DNA of 16,906 nt, from positions 1 through 16,906 of the forward strand of contig JAICLV010000040.1 in the NCBI GenBank assembly GCA_025925185.1. Reading direction: 5' to 3'. This DNA comes from Acidothermaceae bacterium. Its GTDB lineage: Bacteria; Actinomycetota; Actinomycetes; Acidothermales; Acidothermaceae. Shown one piece after another: positions 8,299 through 14,436 of this stretch (positions within the stretch are counted from its first letter, which is position 1; every line of letters begins with the position of its first letter). The notes under the pieces are model-generated. The model was not told the origin of the DNA. It was given only the letters and a program-made list of their open reading frames with translations, and made no database searches. The position numbers and the translations under genes were made by a program.

Positions 8299-8304
8299 TA
8301 ACGT
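8299..8304 (+). promoter_or_regulatory. Candidate leaderless -10 box of acuC
   Basis: TAACGT, preceded by GA, is followed by 6 bp (GAGGCG) and the acuC ATG at 8311. The GAGG inside the spacer is too near the ATG to work as a normal ribosome binding site, so a leaderless start is the better reading. Confidence 0.5.
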
Positions 8305-8310
8305 GAGGCG

Positions 8311-9489
8311 ATGGACGACAGGCACCCGCTCAGCGCGGTGTGGTACGACGACCTGGCCGAGTACGACTTCGGGCCGGGCCATCCGCTCGCGCCGGTGCGG
8401 GTGCAGCTCACCATTGCGCTCGCTCGCGCGCTCGGCGTGTTCGACCATCCCAACGTCGCCGTCGTCGAACCCGACGCGATCGACGACGAGCTGCTACTGA
8501 CGGTCCACGACGAGCGCTATCTCGACGCCGTTCGGGCCGAGCGGCCGGACATTCGCTTCGGCCTCGGCACTGCCGACGTCCCGGTCTTCGCGGGCATGCA
8601 CAAGGCGTCGCGGCGTGTCGCTGGTGCGACGGTGGCGGCGGCGCGGGCGGTCTTCGAGGGGTCGGCGCTGCACGGCGTCAACATCGCCGGTGGCCTGCAC
8701 CACGCGATGCCGGCGGCGGCGTCCGGCTTCTGCGTCTACAACGACCCGGCGATCGCGATCCGCTGGTTGCTCGATCACGGCGTCGAGCGGGTGGCGTACG
8801 TCGACACCGACGTGCACCACGGCGACGGCGTCCAAGAGATCTTTTACGACGACGCCCGGGTGCTGACGATCTCGCTGCACCAAAACGGCCGCACGCTGTT
8901 CCCAGGCACCGGGTTCCCCGAAGACACCGGGAGGCCGCACGCCGAGGGCTACGCGGTCAACGTCGCGCTGCCGCCCGGCACGACCGACGCCGGGTGGCTG
9001 CGGGCGTTCCACGCCATCGTTCCGCCGCTGGTGAGGGAGTTTGCGCCGACGATCCTCTTCAGCCAACACGGTTGCGACAGCCATCGGCTCGATCCGCTCG
9101 CCCAGCTCGCGCTCAGCGTCGACGGGCAGCGCGCCGCGGCAGCGGCGGTTCACGCGCTCGCTCACGAGGTGTGCGGCGGCCGGTGGGTGGCGACCGGCGG
9201 TGGCGGATACGCGTTGGCCGAGGTGGTGCCGCGCACCTGGACCCATCTGCTCGCCGAGGCGGCCGGATATCCCATCGAGCCGACGACGCCGACACCGAAG
9301 GAGTGGCAAGACCTCGTCGTCGCGCGCACCGGTGAGCAGCCGCCGCTGACGATGACGGACGACGAGCCCGCGACGTACGCCGGTTTCGCCGCCGGTCACG
9401 ATCCGGCAAACCCTGTCGACCGGTCGATCGCGGCGACCATGCGCGCGGTGTTCCCGTGCCATGGCATCGACGTCAGCGACCTGGGGTGA
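8311..9489 (+). CDS. acuC: AcuC-type histone deacetylase family protein
   Basis: This is a zinc-dependent lysine deacetylase of the arginase/HDAC fold. Bacillus AcuC removes acetyl groups from acetyl-CoA synthetase, thereby reactivating it. The 392 residues are usual for AcuC. Catalytic residues are intact: the His pair His130-His131 (GGLHHAMP), His169-His170 with Asp165, Asp167 and Asp172 (YVDTDVHHGDG), Asp256 in QHGCDSHRLDPLA, and Tyr300 in GGGGY. Zinc ligands would be Asp167, His169 and Asp256. ATG 8311 is chosen because TAACGT lies 6 bp upstream. The stop is 5 bp before the next gene, suggesting coupling. No acetyltransferase or acetyl-CoA synthetase is visible nearby, so the target protein is inferred from the family only. 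Confidence 0.93.
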   Translation: MDDRHPLSAVWYDDLAEYDFGPGHPLAPVRVQLTIALARALGVFDHPNVAVVEPDAIDDELLLTVHDERYLDAVRAERPDIRFGLGTADVPVFAGMHKASRRVAGATVAAARAVFEGSALHGVNIAGGLHHAMPAAASGFCVYNDPAIAIRWLLDHGVERVAYVDTDVHHGDGVQEIFYDDARVLTISLHQNGRTLFPGTGFPEDTGRPHAEGYAVNVALPPGTTDAGWLRAFHAIVPPLVREFAPTILFSQHGCDSHRLDPLAQLALSVDGQRAAAAAVHALAHEVCGGRWVATGGGGYALAEVVPRTWTHLLAEAAGYPIEPTTPTPKEWQDLVVARTGEQPPLTMTDDEPATYAGFAAGHDPANPVDRSIAATMRAVFPCHGIDVSDLG

Positions 9490-9494
9490 CGTCG

Positions 9495-10334
9495 ATGACG
9501 ACGCTTCCCACCCGTGGCGAGCTCGTCCGGTGGCTGGTCGAGAGCCGCATCGCCGGGCCGGTCGCGACAAGCCGGGAGAACAACCTGGCGAACTTCCGGC
9601 TGATGGCGCAGCGTGACCCGACCTACACCTTCGGCCTGCCGTTGCGCGGCGCGTGGACGTTCGACGACGCGCTGGCCTTGATGGCGAAGCGCTGCGGAGT
9701 CGCCGCGGACCCGATGTACGACGCGGGAGCGGACACCATCGACCCCGAGCTCACCGTCGAGCGGATCGAGGCGATGGCTGATCGGCTGCGGGACGTCGCG
9801 GGACGTCAGGGCCGGGTGTTGATCGCCACCGGGCACCCGACCGGGCTGCTCGCCGTGCACTTGGAGATCGCCCGTGCCCTGCGGGCGGCCGGCTGCACCT
9901 TGCTCGAACCCGACGCCACCTGGCGCGACGTCGACCGGAGTGGCACGCCGCACGAGCGGCACATCCGGCATCTGCTGGGCGTCGCTGTCGCGAGCCAGGG
10001 CGCCAATCTGCTGCACACCCACTCGCCGGTCCCGATGCGGATCATGCTTGAGGCGCTCGCGTCGTCCGGGCAGCAGCCGCCCGACCTCGTGGTGGCCGAC
10101 CACGGCTACGCGGGTGCGGCGGGTGCGGCGGGCGTGCCGACGGTCGGCTTCGCCGACTGCAACGACCCGGCGTTGTTCGTCGGCGAGGCGGAGGGCGATG
10201 TCGCGGTGTGCGTGCCCCTCGACGACAACGTCCCGCCCGAGCTCTACTCGCCGATGACCTGCTACCTGCTCGACCGCGCGTTCGGGAGGCCGTCCGAAGG
10301 TGTGGATAACGCCAACCGGGGCATCGCACCATAG
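9495..10334 (+). CDS. Conserved actinobacterial protein, commonly annotated phosphatase
   Basis: This 279-residue cytoplasmic protein matches, from memory, a family widespread in Actinobacteria that databases label phosphatase without strong biochemical proof. Conserved-looking blocks are GPVATSRENNLANFRLMAQRD (16-36; shown here as the run around TSRENNL), FGLPLRGAW (46-54), ATGHPTGLLAVH (110-121), LLHTHSPVPM (170-179), DLVVADHGYAGAAG (191-204) and GFADCNDPALFVGEAEGD (210-227). The several Asp/His residues (HxH near 173, ADHG, DCND) could bind metal. ATG 9495 is preferred, with GGTGA 5 bp upstream; GTG 9486, overlapping the acuC stop, is the alternative. It is the second gene of an acuC pair, so a role linked to acetate or acyl metabolism is possible but inferred. 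Confidence 0.75.
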   Translation: MTTLPTRGELVRWLVESRIAGPVATSRENNLANFRLMAQRDPTYTFGLPLRGAWTFDDALALMAKRCGVAADPMYDAGADTIDPELTVERIEAMADRLRDVAGRQGRVLIATGHPTGLLAVHLEIARALRAAGCTLLEPDATWRDVDRSGTPHERHIRHLLGVAVASQGANLLHTHSPVPMRIMLEALASSGQQPPDLVVADHGYAGAAGAAGVPTVGFADCNDPALFVGEAEGDVAVCVPLDDNVPPELYSPMTCYLLDRAFGRPSEGVDNANRGIAP

Positions 10335-10344
10335 AGCTTCGTCT

Positions 10345-10366
10345 CACTCCACTCGGAGGTGGACTG
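10345..10366 (+). repeat. Hairpin carrying a Shine-Dalgarno sequence
   Basis: Arms CACTCCAC (10345-10352) and GTGGACTG (10359-10366) pair over 7 of 8 positions around a 6-nt loop. The GGAGG at 10355-10359 occupies the loop and first stem base, 7 bp before ATG 10367. It could be a weak terminator of the acuC transcript (there is no U-tract) or a translation control element. Confidence 0.4.
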
Positions 10367-10504
10367 ATGCCTCACGACGCCACCTCTTCCCCACTGGCCC
10401 CAACATCGCTACTCTCAGTGACGCACGTGCGTGATCGTCGTCGCCGGAGGGGAAGCCGGCGCCCGTCGCGTGCTGAAGGTTCGGTGCGTCATGGGTGCAG
10501 GTGA
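10367..10504 (+). CDS. Candidate small ORF, 45 residues, upstream of the HTH gene
   Basis: An ATG with a perfect GGAGG at 7 bp spacing opens a 46-codon frame that overlaps the first 14 bases of the HTH gene. The peptide begins MPHDATSSPLAPTSLL and turns strongly arginine-rich (RDRRRRRGSRRPSR). I recognise no family, and a TACTCT box and palindrome lie inside it, which argues that part of it is promoter. It may be a leader peptide giving translational coupling to the HTH gene, or a chance frame. The start signal is the only positive evidence. Confidence 0.25.
   Translation: MPHDATSSPLAPTSLLSVTHVRDRRRRRGSRRPSRAEGSVRHGCR
10410..10432 (+). promoter_or_regulatory. Candidate promoter and palindromic operator for the HTH gene
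   Basis: TACTCT at 10410-10415 fits a -10 box and implies transcription from about 10422. That point lies inside ACGCACGTGCGT (10421-10432), a perfect 12-bp palindrome. A palindrome over the +1 site 58 bp before a small DNA-binding protein gene is a natural place for autoregulation. No strong -35 is seen. The leader would be about 69 nt. Confidence 0.4.
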
Positions 10505-10706
10505 GCGGCCGCGCGATAAGGCGCTGGCCGAGGTCCGCTTTCTCACCGTGGCCGAGGTGGCCGCGGTGATGCGCGTGTCCAAGATGACGGTGTACCGGCT
10601 GGTGCACTCCGGGGAGCTCCCCGCGGTGCGCGTCGGCCGCTCGTTCCGGGTGCCTGAGCAGGCGGTGCACAGCTACTTGCGCGACGCCTTCATCGAAGCC
10701 GGCTGA
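10491..10706 (+). CDS. Small excisionase-like (MerR-type HTH) DNA-binding protein
   Basis: This 71-residue protein is a single helix-turn-helix_17/excisionase domain: FLTVAEVAAVMRVSKMTVYRLVHSG (18-41 region) is the HTH and LPAVRVGRSFRVPEQAV (43-59) is the wing and following helix. From memory it closely resembles M. tuberculosis Rv0500A, and a similar Streptomyces gene near this locus is a BldD target. Such proteins bind short DNA sites as dimers or filaments. ATG 10491 is used, with GAAGG about 11 bp upstream; an in-frame GTG at 10431 would add 20 residues, but it overlaps the candidate operator. It lies 117 bp before the bS22 gene, the same tandem as in mycobacteria. Target genes are unknown. 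Confidence 0.88.
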   Translation: MGAGERPRDKALAEVRFLTVAEVAAVMRVSKMTVYRLVHSGELPAVRVGRSFRVPEQAVHSYLRDAFIEAG

Positions 10707-10823
10707 CGCGAGTCGTTACGCTGGTAACCGCACGGGCCCACCGGATCTCGCCGGGGTCAGTGGCCTCGGGTTGAGAAGACACGGGCGGTTACGGTTCGTC
10801 CGCCGATGGGAAGCAGGTTCGTC

Positions 10824-10922
10824 GTGGGCTCAGTGATCAAGAAGCGCCGCAAGCGGATGGCGAAGAAGAAGCACCGCAAGCTGCTCAAGCGCACGCGCGT
10901 TCAGCGGCGCAACAAGAAGTAA
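10824..10922 (+). CDS. Small ribosomal subunit protein bS22 (AURKAIP1/COX24-type)
   Basis: This encodes a 32-residue, extremely basic peptide, [16 protein letters not shown] followed by [16 protein letters not shown]. It is nearly identical to the mycobacterial Rv0500B-type protein seen in ribosome structures as bS22, related to the conserved tail of mitochondrial AURKAIP1/COX24. It would sit in the small subunit near the decoding region. GTG 10824 is chosen because the known proteins begin Met-Gly-Ser-Val-Ile. An in-frame ATG at 10806 would add six residues. It is too short for most ORF callers. The upstream HTH gene is its constant neighbour. Confidence 0.92.
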   Translation: MGSVIKKRRKRMAKKKHRKLLKRTRVQRRNKK

Positions 10923-10950
10923 CGGGGCTTGGTGGCTGCGGGGTCAGCGG

Positions 10951-10974
10951 GCCGGGTGTAGGCGTCAGCCCGGC
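10951..10974. terminator. Possible bidirectional GC hairpin between convergent genes
   Basis: GCCGGG (10951-10956) and CCCGGC (10969-10974) form a 6-bp GC stem with a 12-nt loop between the bS22 stop and the end of the convergent CAP gene, whose stop lies in the loop. There is no U-tract on either strand, so termination is a weak inference. Confidence 0.3.
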
Positions 10975-11840
10975 AGACCCGACATGATCGTCGCGAACGT
11001 CAGTAACTGCGAAACCGGGTCGTTGGCGTTCGGCGTCGCCGGGCTTGAGGCCGCCGCCACCAGTTGAGAGCCGAGGGCCGACGCCGAAGCGCTCGGGCTC
11101 GGCGACTGGGGCGTGCTCGGCGCCGGTGCAACAGCGTGAGCATGCTGAGCTGCCTGAGCCGCCTGAACTGGCTGGGCCGGCTGGGCCACCTTGTGCACAG
11201 GAGGCTGGGCCGGCTGTGCTGGCCGTACTGGCTGTGCCGGGCGCGCTGGCTGTACCGGCGCGGGCTTGACCTGCTTGGCCGGAGCGGGCGCTGGCGCGGC
11301 CGCCGTGGCGGGCCGCTTGAAGTCGACGACGACCCACAACACCTTGCAGTTGCAGCTCGGCAGGATCGAGGTCGCCGAGCCGACGCCCATCAAGGTGTAC
11401 TTCGAGTTCAAGATGTTGGCGCGGTGCTCGGGGGAGTTCATGAATGCGCGCTGCACCGATGGGATGTCGGCGGCCATGCCGACGTTCTCGCCGAGGTTCG
11501 TCCAATTGCTGACCTGACCGCGCAGCGCGCCGTTGTGCGACAGCGCGTTCGCGGCAGCGAGGTGGTTCGCCCACGCCTGTGCGACCGCGCTCAACTGGCC
11601 GTCGACCCGTAACCCGGGGAGTCCGGCTGCCGCGCGCGAAGCGTTCGTGGCCGCGGCGAGGTCACCCGACGGGCTCGCGAAGGCGGGAGCGGCGAACGCG
11701 GTCGAACCGGCGACCGCGCCGAGCGTCACGACGGCCGCGACCACAACCTTGACGAGTTTGCGGCCGACCGGGTTCTGGCCGACGAACTTGGCGGCCAGCG
11801 GGAGCGACAAGCGCACGAGCACGATCCCTTCGCGTTGCAT
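10965..11840 (-). CDS. Secreted CAP/SCP-domain protein with Pro-Ala-Gln-rich tail
   Basis: This 291-residue protein has an N-terminal export signal: positive Arg27-Lys28 and Lys31, a hydrophobic core VVVAAVVTLGAVAG (32-45), and Ala-x-Ala cleavage options near 50-55. A CAP domain follows at about 59-175, with SHNG (101-104), NLGENVG (115-121) and NSPEHRANIL (135-144); His102, Glu118 and His139 are the usual cavity residues. Cys163 and Cys165 may form a disulfide. From about 178 to 255 a low-complexity linker rich in PAQP repeats, then Ser/Pro, leads to a short C-terminus without LPxTG or a membrane anchor. CAP proteins of bacteria are extracellular and of uncertain activity. ATG 11840 lacks a ribosome binding site; GTG 11816, 9 bp after GAAGGG, would give a shorter signal peptide and is plausible. 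Confidence 0.9.
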   Translation of the reverse strand: MQREGIVLVRLSLPLAAKFVGQNPVGRKLVKVVVAAVVTLGAVAGSTAFAAPAFASPSGDLAAATNASRAAAGLPGLRVDGQLSAVAQAWANHLAAANALSHNGALRGQVSNWTNLGENVGMAADIPSVQRAFMNSPEHRANILNSKYTLMGVGSATSILPSCNCKVLWVVVDFKRPATAAAPAPAPAKQVKPAPVQPARPAQPVRPAQPAQPPVHKVAQPAQPVQAAQAAQHAHAVAPAPSTPQSPSPSASASALGSQLVAAASSPATPNANDPVSQLLTFATIMSGLPG

Positions 11841-11887
11841 GAACGACAGGAATTGGCTCGGACGGAAGTCGGGTTCGCTTGAGGAGC

Positions 11888-11912
11888 AAATACGAATAAA
11901 TCCGTACTAATC
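11888..11912. promoter_or_regulatory. AT-rich island with inverted repeat between CAP and glutaredoxin genes
   Basis: A run of about 25 bp with few G or C stands out from its surroundings. It contains TACGAATAAATCCGTA (11891-11906), whose 6-bp arms match at 5 of 6 positions around TAAA. It lies about 50 bp upstream of the CAP gene start. It could hold that promoter or an operator, but no TANNNT -10 is clear on the minus strand. Confidence 0.35.
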
Positions 11913-11956
11913 GACTCGCGTTCACCCGGTCGGCCTAGTCGGCGGTGGGGTTCGCT

Positions 11957-11962
11957 TATGGT
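11957..11962 (+). promoter_or_regulatory. Candidate leaderless -10 box of the glutaredoxin-like gene
   Basis: TATGGT is followed by 6 bp (CGGGGG) and GTG 11969. This decides the start: an in-frame GTG at 11945 would lie upstream of the predicted transcript. Confidence 0.5.
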
Positions 11963-11968
11963 CGGGGG

Positions 11969-12241
11969 GTGAGCACGAGCACGGGGGACGACGCCAGCCC
12001 GGGGATCCGCGTCGTGCTGATGAGCCGGCCGGGCTGTCACCTCTGCGACGACGCCCGCGAGGTGGTCGCCCGCGTGACCTCCGAGGTCGGCGAGCGGTTC
12101 GTCGAGCGCGACATCACCCAGGATCCGGCGCTGCTCGCCGAGCACGGCGAGTCGATCCCGGTCGTGATCGTCGACGGTGTGCAGGTCGACTTTTGGCGGG
12201 TGTCGGAGCAACGGTTGCGCGCCGCGCTCGCCCGAGCCTGA
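11969..12241 (+). CDS. Glutaredoxin-like thiol-disulfide protein
   Basis: This is a 90-residue thioredoxin-fold protein of the short glutaredoxin-like (DUF836/GrxA-like) type. The redox motif is Cys23-His-Leu-Cys26 in SRPGCHLCDDA, and the cis-proline is Pro64 in SIPVVIVDG. Residues 1-11 are a polar extension. Actinobacteria generally use mycothiol rather than glutathione, so a mycoredoxin-like role is possible, but the typical mycoredoxin Cys-x-x-Cys with Pro-Tyr is not present. GTG 11969 is chosen from the leaderless promoter. It lies 99 bp before rex, as in mycobacteria where a glutaredoxin-like gene precedes hemA; the link to redox sensing is inferred from position. Confidence 0.9.
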   Translation: MSTSTGDDASPGIRVVLMSRPGCHLCDDAREVVARVTSEVGERFVERDITQDPALLAEHGESIPVVIVDGVQVDFWRVSEQRLRAALARA

Positions 12242-12283
12242 CCCCGCACGCGCGGCGGAGGCCGTCGTCCAAGATCGCTTATT

Positions 12284-12313
12284 TTGTGCGTCCGTTGGTG
12301 CTGGCCTTACGCT
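12284..12313 (+). promoter_or_regulatory. Candidate promoter of the rex-hemACD cluster
   Basis: TTGTGC (12284-12289) and TACGCT (12308-12313) are spaced by 18 bp. The predicted transcript start near 12320 falls within the inverted repeat at 12312-12327. The pattern TGTGAA-N4-TTCACA expected of an actinobacterial Rex operator is not visible here. Confidence 0.35.
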
Positions 12314-12327
12314 GGGGTGACCCCCAG
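12312..12327. repeat. Perfect inverted repeat in the rex leader
   Basis: CTGGGG and CCCCAG form a perfect 6-bp inverted repeat around TGAC, placed between the candidate -10 box and GTG 12341. It may be an operator overlapping +1 or an mRNA hairpin at the 5' end. Confidence 0.4.
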
Positions 12328-12340
12328 ATCCGGAGCTTGA

Positions 12341-13135
12341 GTGCGCGCCAGCAGTCCAGAAGGCCAGTCGGGCCAGCCGCGCGGCGCCGGTGTCCCACCA
12401 TCACAGCGCGACCCGCGCGGTGATCAGCGCGCCGAGCGTGACGGCGTCCGCGGGATTCCGGACGCGTCGATCGCGCGGCTGCCGCGCTACCTGCGCGCGC
12501 TGCACGACCTCGCGGCGTCCGGGGCGAGCACGGTGTCGTCGGAGGAGCTGGCGGCCGCATCGAGCGTCAACTCCGCGAAGCTGCGCCGCGACCTTTCTTA
12601 TCTCGGCTCCTACGGCACCCGAGGCGTCGGCTACCCGGTCGAGCTCCTCGTCTACCAGATCGAGCGCGAGCTGGGCCTCACGCACGACTGGCCGGTGGTG
12701 ATCGTCGGCGTCGGCAACCTCGGACGCGCGCTCGCCAACTACGGCGGCTTCGCCACCCGCGGGTTGCGGATCGCCTGCCTGGTCGACGCAGATCAGCGGC
12801 GGGTCGGCGAGATCGTCGGCGGTCTCCCGGTCCGGCATGTCGAGGAGCTTGAGCGGCTGGTCATGAAGCACCGCGTCGCGATCGGCGTCGTGGCGACGCC
12901 ACCGGCCGCCGCGCAGGAGGTTTGCGACCGCCTCATCGCGGCCGGTGTGCGCAGCATCTTGAACTTCGCATCGGCGGTTGTCGTCGTCCCCGATGGCGTT
13001 GAGCTGCGTAGCGTCGACCTGTCGACCGAACTGCAGATCCTCGCTTTCCACGAGCAGCGTCGGCAGCACGCGAGTAGCGGCGGGCGGGTTGTGCCTGAGC
13101 AGGCTGCCGGAGCGCAGACGGTGATGCCGGCGTGA
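12341..13135 (+). CDS. rex: Redox-sensing transcriptional repressor Rex
   Basis: Rex binds operators when NADH/NAD+ is low and is released by NADH, controlling respiratory genes. The 264-residue protein has an N-terminal winged helix at about 40-90 (SIARLPRYLRALHDL, SSEELAAASSVNSAKLRRDLSYLGSYGTRGVGY) and a Rossmann domain with the NADH loop VIVGVGNLG (120-128), VATPPAAAQEV and the conserved C-terminal VDLSTELQIL. The first 38 residues are a Gly/Arg/Pro-rich extension absent from Thermus Rex. GTG 12341 is supported by GGAG 5 bp upstream. The stop overlaps the hemA start in GTGA, so rex heads the haem cluster, matching the Streptomyces rex-hemACD arrangement. Confidence 0.96.
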   Translation: MRASSPEGQSGQPRGAGVPPSQRDPRGDQRAERDGVRGIPDASIARLPRYLRALHDLAASGASTVSSEELAAASSVNSAKLRRDLSYLGSYGTRGVGYPVELLVYQIERELGLTHDWPVVIVGVGNLGRALANYGGFATRGLRIACLVDADQRRVGEIVGGLPVRHVEELERLVMKHRVAIGVVATPPAAAQEVCDRLIAAGVRSILNFASAVVVVPDGVELRSVDLSTELQILAFHEQRRQHASSGGRVVPEQAAGAQTVMPA

Positions 13136-14436
13136 GTCTGCTCGTCGTCGGACTGTCTCATCGCAGCGCGCCGATCTCCTTGCTCGAGCGGGTGGCGTTG
13201 CGCGACGACGCCGCGGGCAAGCTGCTTGACGACGTCGTGGCCGCCCCAGCGGTCGACGAGGCGATGTTGCTGTCGACCTGCAATCGGGTCGAGGTGTACG
13301 CCTCGGTCGACAAGTTCCACGCCGGCGTGGCGGCGGTGTCGGAGCTGCTTGCGCGGCACACCATGGTGCCGTTCGAGGAGCTGTCGCCCTTCGTCTATGT
13401 GCACTACGAAGACCGCGCCGTGCAGCACCTGTTCGCGGTCGCGGCAAGCCTCGACTCCATGCTGGTCGGCGAACACCAGGTCCTCGGCCAGGTGCGCGCG
13501 TCCTTTAAGACCGCACAGGATCGAGGTGACGCCGGTACCGCGCTGCACGACGCTGTCGAGCACGCGCTGCACGCCGCGAAGCGGGTGCACGCCGAGACCG
13601 GCATCGACGCGGCCGGAGCGACCCTCATCGACGTCGGCTTGCGCGTCGGCGCGCCCGAGGGGCTCGCCGGGCGCACCGCGTTGATTGTCGGCGCGGGCGC
13701 GATGGCGTCCGTCGCGGCGGCGAGCCTCACGTCGTCCGGCGTCGCCCAGATCGTGGTGGCGAGCCGCACGGAAGATTCGGCGCGAGCGCTCGCCGCGCGC
13801 GTCGGCGGCCGCACGGTCTCCGTCGACCAGCTCGGGCTGGCGCTGCGCGAGGCCGACGTCGTGGTGTCGTGCACCGGCGCCGACGGGATCGTGCTGTCGC
13901 GCGAGGTCGTCGAGCGGGCCGTCGCGGCGCGGGCCGATCGCCCGATCTTCATCTTGGACGTCGCGCTGCCGCGAGACGTCGATCCCGCCGCCGGGGCCGT
14001 TTCCGGGGTCACCTTGGTCGACCTCGACCAGCTCAAGCCCGTCGTCGAGAACGCGACGGCTGCGGACGACGTGCGCGAGGCGCGGCGCATCGTCGACGAG
14101 GAGCTCACCGCCTACGTCGCCGCCCGGCGCGCCTCTGGTGTCGCGCCGACGGTCGTCGCCTTGCGCGACAAGGCGGCGCAGGTGGTCAGCGCCGAGTTAC
14201 GCCGGCTGGAGCGTCGGCTGCCGCAGCTCGACGATGGGGCGCGCGAGGAGGTCGCGGTCGCCGTTCGTCGGGTCGTCGACAAGCTGCTGCACGCGCCGAC
14301 CGTGCGGGTGCAGGAACTCGCTGGCCTGGCCGGTCCCCAGTCTTATCCAGAAGCGCTGCGCAGGTTGTTCGACCTCGACCCCGCCACCCCCGCCGCGATC
14401 GCCGCACCCGCGCCCGTCGAGGACGAGGCCCGATGA
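13132..14436 (+). CDS. hemA: Glutamyl-tRNA reductase
   Basis: HemA uses NADPH to reduce glutamyl-tRNA(Glu) to glutamate-1-semialdehyde, the committed step of C5-pathway tetrapyrrole synthesis. The 434 residues include the catalytic Cys50 in LLSTCNRVE, the N-terminal GLSHRSAP (7-14), the family motif SMLVGEHQVLGQV (109-121), the NADPH-binding VGAGAMA (186-192) and a helical dimerisation region from about 315 to 420. The extreme C-terminus (DPATPAAIAAPAPVEDE) is a low-complexity tail. GTG 13132 overlaps the rex stop and the TGA overlaps the hemC ATG, both by 4 bp, so translation of the three genes is coupled. The partner enzyme HemL is not in the window. Confidence 0.97.
   Translation: MSLLVVGLSHRSAPISLLERVALRDDAAGKLLDDVVAAPAVDEAMLLSTCNRVEVYASVDKFHAGVAAVSELLARHTMVPFEELSPFVYVHYEDRAVQHLFAVAASLDSMLVGEHQVLGQVRASFKTAQDRGDAGTALHDAVEHALHAAKRVHAETGIDAAGATLIDVGLRVGAPEGLAGRTALIVGAGAMASVAAASLTSSGVAQIVVASRTEDSARALAARVGGRTVSVDQLGLALREADVVVSCTGADGIVLSREVVERAVAARADRPIFILDVALPRDVDPAAGAVSGVTLVDLDQLKPVVENATAADDVREARRIVDEELTAYVAARRASGVAPTVVALRDKAAQVVSAELRRLERRLPQLDDGAREEVAVAVRRVVDKLLHAPTVRVQELAGLAGPQSYPEALRRLFDLDPATPAAIAAPAPVEDEAR

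Noticed and set aside
10417..10436. BldD box (AGTGA...TCACC) upstream of the HTH gene
   Set aside because: AGTGA is present but the right half reads TGATC instead of TCACC, so the dyad is not the BldD consensus.
11916..11924. Rex half-site CGCGTTCAC near the glutaredoxin gene
   Set aside because: Only one half of the palindromic TGTGAACGCGTTCACA-type site is present.
11841..11968. A c-di-AMP (ydaO) riboswitch upstream of the CAP-domain gene
   Set aside because: Considered because disA is present and such riboswitches precede cell-wall genes in actinobacteria, but the gap is only about 128 bp and no ydaO-like conserved blocks are visible.
12401..13447. Minus-strand ORF opposite rex and hemA
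   Set aside because: Shadow of two strongly identified genes; no conserved domain can be read in it.
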